7,826 nucleotides of DNA from Prevotellaceae bacterium UBA4336 (GTDB lineage Bacteria > Bacteroidota > Bacteroidia > Bacteroidales > Bacteroidaceae), in assembly GCA_002394305.1 (NCBI GenBank), contig DGTM01000067.1, forward strand, positions 25,657 to 33,482, written 5' to 3'. Shown here piece by piece: positions 5,130-7,826 of the stretch. Positions within the stretch are counted from its first letter, which is position 1. Each line of letters opens with the position of its first letter. The notes beneath the pieces were generated by a model that worked only from the letters and a program-made list of their open reading frames with translations, was not told the origin of the DNA and did not search any database. The position numbers and the translations under genes are program-made.

Positions 5130-5174
5130 TTATTCCCGAGTGCATAAGCAGCTCGACAATGTCAAGGTTCGAAG
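5130..5174 (+). repeat. Diverged 45-bp direct repeat, copy 2
   Basis: This is the partner of 3536-3580 in the same orientation, sharing TTATT, CCGA, AAGCAGCTC and GGTTCG in register. It lies just upstream of the SNF2 promoter, so the two copies enclose about 1.55 kb holding the small-gene cassette. Confidence 0.45.
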
Positions 5175-5195
5175 ATAAATTTTGAATTTATATAT

Positions 5196-5226
5196 TTTGT
5201 ATTTTGAATTAATCGTCGTACCTTTG
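5196..5226 (+). promoter_or_regulatory. Bacteroidota-type promoter of the SNF2 gene
   Basis: TTTG (5196-5199), a 19-base spacer and TACCTTTG (5219-5226) match the consensus perfectly, in AT-rich surroundings. Transcription would start near 5233, so the leader before the ATG at 5243 would be only about 10 bases. AGAGGA just before the ATG may help ribosome binding. Confidence 0.85.
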
Positions 5227-5242
5227 CAGAAAAGAGGAACAC

Positions 5243-7507
5243 ATGGAGAACAACAACCACATGCAGCGGCGGCTGAGCAACACGGTGAAGCCTGCCGACA
5301 TGGGCCTGGAAGAATGGCAGGTGGCACTGCGCCACAACCAGGCCGAACGCGAACATTTTGCCATCAGCGAAGTGAGCGAACAGTTCTGCCCGGGGGAGTA
5401 CAGCGTGCGCAACCACAAGACACGCAGCCAGTACAAGGTCATCTACCGGGGTGCCTACAGCCCCTGGAACTACTGCTCGTGCCCCGACTTCCGCACATCG
5501 GGCCTCGGCACCTGCAAACACGTGGAGGGCGTAAAGCTCTGGCTGCAGGCCGAGGGGAAAGAACCGCGGGACGAGCAGCCGCGCTACAGTTCGGTCTACG
5601 TGGACTACCGCGGGCAGCGAAGCATACGCATACGCTTCGGGCAGGACTCTCGCCGCGAGCTGGCTGCCCTTGCTGCGGAGTACTTCGACCACGCTTCCGT
5701 GCTCCGGCCCGAGGCTTACGCCTGCTTCGACACGTTCCTGGAAAGGGCAAGGGGCATCGACCCTGAGTTCCGTTGCTACCCCGACGCCCTGGAGATGGTC
5801 ATCAGCCAGCGCGAACGTCTGGGGCGGCAGACGCTCCTGGAAAGCGTCTACACCGACGAGATGCTGGACGCCCTGCTCACCACGCGTCTCTATCCCTACC
5901 AGAAGGAAGGCGTACGCTTTGCCGTGAAGGCTGGCAAAGCCATCATTGCCGACGAGATGGGACTGGGCAAGACCGTACAGGCCATCTGCTGTGCCGAGAT
6001 TTACCTCCGGCAGAAGATGGTCGAGAGTGCGCTCGTCGTCTGCCCGTCGTCCCTCAAGTACCAATGGAAGAGCGAGATTGAGCGGTTCACGGGGAGAGAG
6101 GCTGTCCTCATTGAGGGCTATGCTTCCCGCCGACTGGAGCTGTACAAAGCCTCGGCACCCTACAAGATTGTCTCCTACCAGTCCCTTGCCAACGACATCA
6201 AGTCGCTGAACCGCCTCTCCGTCGACCTGCTCATCATGGACGAGGTGCAGCGGCTCAAGAACTGGAACACGCAGCTGGCACAGGCCGTCCGCCGCATCGA
6301 CTCGCACTACAGCGTGCTACTCTCCGGCACTCCGCTCGAGAACAAGCTCGACGAACTCGTCTCCATCGTCCAGCTGGCCGACCCCTACTGCCTCTCGCCC
6401 CTCTACCGCTTCCGCCACGAGCACATCGTCACGGACCCTGCCACAGGCAAGACCATCGGCTACAAGAACCTGAGCGACATCCGCCAGCGGCTCTCCGGCA
6501 CCCTCATCCGGCGCACCAAGCAGAGCGTGAGGCTCCAGCTCCCGAGCCGGACAGACCAGTACGTCCTCGTCCCCATGACGCAGCAGCAGAGCAGCCGGCA
6601 CGAGCAGCTACGCGCCGCCGTCAGCCGTCTCGCAAACAAATGGATGCACACGAAGTTCCTCAGCGAAGAAGAGCGCCGACGCCTCCTCCTCATGCTCGGG
6701 CAGATGCGCATGCTTGCCGACAGCACGTTCATCATAGACCAGGACCTGGACGGGCGACACGACGTGAAGGTGGGCGAGGTGATGAACATCCTGAGCGATG
6801 CCCTGGAAGGCAGCGACACGAAGGTGGTCATCTTCAGCGAATGGGAGCGCATGGCCCGGCTGGTGGCAATGGAGCTCGATGCCCGCGGCCTGCGCTACGA
6901 ATTCCTGCACGGTAGCCTGGAAGCCAAGAAGCGCGACGAAGTCATCGGACGCTTCCAGAGCGACAACGAGTGCCGCATCTTCCTCTCCACCGATACCGGC
7001 TCCACGGGGCTCAACCTGCAGGCTGCCGGCATCATCATCAACCTCGACCTGCCCTGGAACCCGGCCGTGCTGGAGCAACGCATCGGCCGCATCTACCGCA
7101 TCGGGCAGGAGATGCCCGTGCAGGTGCTCAACCTCGTCTCGAAGGACTCCATCGAGGAGCGAATGATAGACCGCCTGCGCTTCAAGCGCTCGCTGTTCGA
7201 AGGCACCCTCGACGGCGGCGACGACACCATCTTCCTCAGCGAAGATCGGTTCCAAGGCTTCATGGAAAGCCTCGCCAGCCTCTCCTGCCCTCCGTCGGAC
7301 AATGTCCTCCCCGGGCGCTCCGCTGCGGACGGGCGCTCCCCCGAGGAGGAAAAGCCTTCGCGGCAGGACGCCCCTCTCCCCGAAGAGGAACCGGTGGTAA
7401 GGCTATTCCTCACCTCCCTCCGCAACATCCTGCAGTCGCCCGAAAAGACCAGGCAACTGGCTGAAGCCATCGACCAGATACTGAACAGCCCCGACCAAGA
7501 CACCTGA
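5243..7507 (+). CDS. SWIM zinc-finger SNF2-family helicase/ATPase
   Basis: This 754-residue cytoplasmic, DNA-acting ATPase has an N-terminal SWIM zinc finger with C78-x-C80 and C91-x-H93 (YCSCPDF...TCKH). A complete SNF2 motor follows: motif I DEMGLGKT (237-244, K243), Ia VVCPSSLKYQW (265-275), II DEVQ (333-336, where DEAH or DEAQ is more usual), III LLSGTPLEN (359-367), IV VVIFSEW (528-534), V STDTGSTGLNLQAA (582-595) and VI QRIGRIYRIGQ (612-622). Residues about 683-718 are a proline- and glutamate-rich linker before a short helical tail. SNF2 proteins translocate on double-stranded DNA and remodel protein-DNA complexes; the bacterial relative RapA frees stalled RNA polymerase. The exact job of this SWIM type is not established. 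The gene appears to be monocistronic with its own promoter. ATG at 5243 is preferred because it follows AGAGGA; the ATG at 5261 is an alternative. Confidence 0.94.
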   Translation: MENNNHMQRRLSNTVKPADMGLEEWQVALRHNQAEREHFAISEVSEQFCPGEYSVRNHKTRSQYKVIYRGAYSPWNYCSCPDFRTSGLGTCKHVEGVKLWLQAEGKEPRDEQPRYSSVYVDYRGQRSIRIRFGQDSRRELAALAAEYFDHASVLRPEAYACFDTFLERARGIDPEFRCYPDALEMVISQRERLGRQTLLESVYTDEMLDALLTTRLYPYQKEGVRFAVKAGKAIIADEMGLGKTVQAICCAEIYLRQKMVESALVVCPSSLKYQWKSEIERFTGREAVLIEGYASRRLELYKASAPYKIVSYQSLANDIKSLNRLSVDLLIMDEVQRLKNWNTQLAQAVRRIDSHYSVLLSGTPLENKLDELVSIVQLADPYCLSPLYRFRHEHIVTDPATGKTIGYKNLSDIRQRLSGTLIRRTKQSVRLQLPSRTDQYVLVPMTQQQSSRHEQLRAAVSRLANKWMHTKFLSEEERRRLLLMLGQMRMLADSTFIIDQDLDGRHDVKVGEVMNILSDALEGSDTKVVIFSEWERMARLVAMELDARGLRYEFLHGSLEAKKRDEVIGRFQSDNECRIFLSTDTGSTGLNLQAAGIIINLDLPWNPAVLEQRIGRIYRIGQEMPVQVLNLVSKDSIEERMIDRLRFKRSLFEGTLDGGDDTIFLSEDRFQGFMESLASLSCPPSDNVLPGRSAADGRSPEEEKPSRQDAPLPEEEPVVRLFLTSLRNILQSPEKTRQLAEAIDQILNSPDQDT

Positions 7508-7600
7508 GCCATCTACCCACCTGTCAGATGAGGTAGCGGACCGACAGCAGCGCAGTGCATCGTCAGCAGCGAGGTGGACAGTGACTGCCGCCTTGACAAT

Positions 7601-7705
7601 TTACCATTCTTCGTCCCAGATGTCGCCCGAGGACTCTTTGGTACGGACTATGCCGCCAGCGTTGCCAGCACTGGCACCGCCATAGTTTACAAGGTCGATG
7701 AACAA
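7601..7705 (-). pseudogene. C-terminal half of a Bacteroidales small protein, or non-ATG small gene
   Basis: From a TTG at 7705 the frame encodes 34 residues: a short hydrophobic start (FIDLVNYGG), a glycine- and alanine-rich middle (ASAGNAGG), then RTKESSGDIWDEEW and TAA. The frame is open back to a TGA at 7756-7754, but the added residues (LQKVFFFYSLF) look like translated leader. The ending resembles the tails of short Bacteroidales proteins that start with MKK and end in an acidic, tryptophan-containing tail; this comparison is from memory. The expected N-terminal half with an ATG is absent, so I favour a truncated remnant. A real 34-residue protein with a TTG start remains possible. Confidence 0.35.
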
Positions 7706-7759
7706 TGAATAGAAAAAGAAAACTTTTTGCAGTGTTCGCAGGAAGCACCTACATCAAAT

Positions 7760-7797
7760 ACTGAATAAGCGAAGCCATGTGGCCTCGCTTATTCAGT
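7760..7797. terminator. Strong 17-bp hairpin, probable terminator
   Basis: ACTGAATAAGCGAAGCC (7760-7776) and GGCCTCGCTTATTCAGT (7781-7797) pair over 17 positions with a single A-C mismatch around an ATGT loop. The following plus-strand bases TTCGTTAAATT are only moderately T-rich, and the minus-strand side (TATTTGATG) is similar, so it may work in both directions. It lies 253 bases after the SNF2 stop and may serve that gene or a convergent gene outside the window. Confidence 0.7.
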
Positions 7798-7826
7798 TCG
7801 TTAAATTGGAATTTTACTTGCTTTCT

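Larger units (their letters stand above)
7508..7826. other. Stretch after the SNF2 gene without an intact gene
   Basis: I see nothing recognisable in 7508-7600. A small protein-like frame on the minus strand (7601-7705) and a strong hairpin (7760-7797) occupy the rest. No promoter of the TAnnTTTG type was found here. The ATG-initiated minus-strand frame at 7563-7748 is in a different register from the protein-like one and is tryptophan- and arginine-rich, so I rejected it. Confidence 0.65.

Noticed and set aside
5162..6307. 381-residue minus-strand frame
   Set aside because: It is antisense to the SWIM/SNF2 gene, has a His/Val/Leu-rich shadow composition and no motif.
6608..7255. 215-residue minus-strand frame
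   Set aside because: It is a shadow of the SNF2 motor domain, with no start signal or family resemblance.
7563..7748. 61-residue ATG-initiated minus-strand frame
   Set aside because: It has improbable Trp/Arg/Cys-rich composition; the other register of the same strand is clearly more protein-like.

Overview
The window looks like chromosomal DNA of a member of Bacteroidales, possibly a relatively GC-rich Prevotella-like genus. The reasons are several copies of the Bacteroidota promoter pattern (TTTG, 19 bases, TAnnTTTG), mostly absent Shine-Dalgarno sequences, and gene families typical of the group. The genus is inference. The flanking genes are visibly GC-rich (35 of 60 bases are G or C in 6421-6480), while the centre is AT-richer (24 of 60 in 4081-4140). 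I found no rRNA, tRNA, CRISPR array or intact insertion sequence.

Layout. (1) 1-294, plus: 3' end of a rubrerythrin gene, cut by the window edge. Its stop codon directly abuts the stop codon of the convergent gene. (2) 295-3515, minus: a two-gene lipid or membrane operon. A clear promoter and an 80-base leader precede a large fused enzyme (acyl-activating domain, acyl carrier protein, PlsC acyltransferase). A hemolysin III/PAQR membrane protein gene overlaps its 3' end by 35 bases. (3) 3562-4731, minus: a compact AT-richer cassette. A DUF3791-type small protein, a DUF3990 ADP-ribosyltransferase-like protein and a 71-residue small protein are linked by two 4-base ATGA overlaps. A fourth, ATG-less small frame follows, with its own promoter-like box. 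(4) About 4732-5195: a gene-free stretch with a structured element, an 8-T tract, a 20-bp dyad with a minus-strand promoter-like box, and a diverged repeat whose other copy lies at 3536-3580 on the far side of the cassette. (5) 5196-7507, plus: a promoter with a very short leader and a 754-residue SWIM/SNF2 helicase. (6) 7508-7826: no intact gene. It holds a minus-strand frame that looks like the C-terminal half of a Bacteroidales small protein, and a strong hairpin terminator.

How it fits together. The fused enzyme could activate a fatty acid, load it on its own carrier domain and transfer it to a lysophospholipid-type acceptor. The PAQR-like membrane protein may act in the same membrane homeostasis. 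The central cassette has the shape of a toxin-antitoxin or anti-phage module with an ADP-ribosyltransferase as the probable effector. It is the least described part of the window and has its own candidate operator. The rubrerythrin (peroxide and oxygen defence) and the SNF2 protein are independent neighbours.
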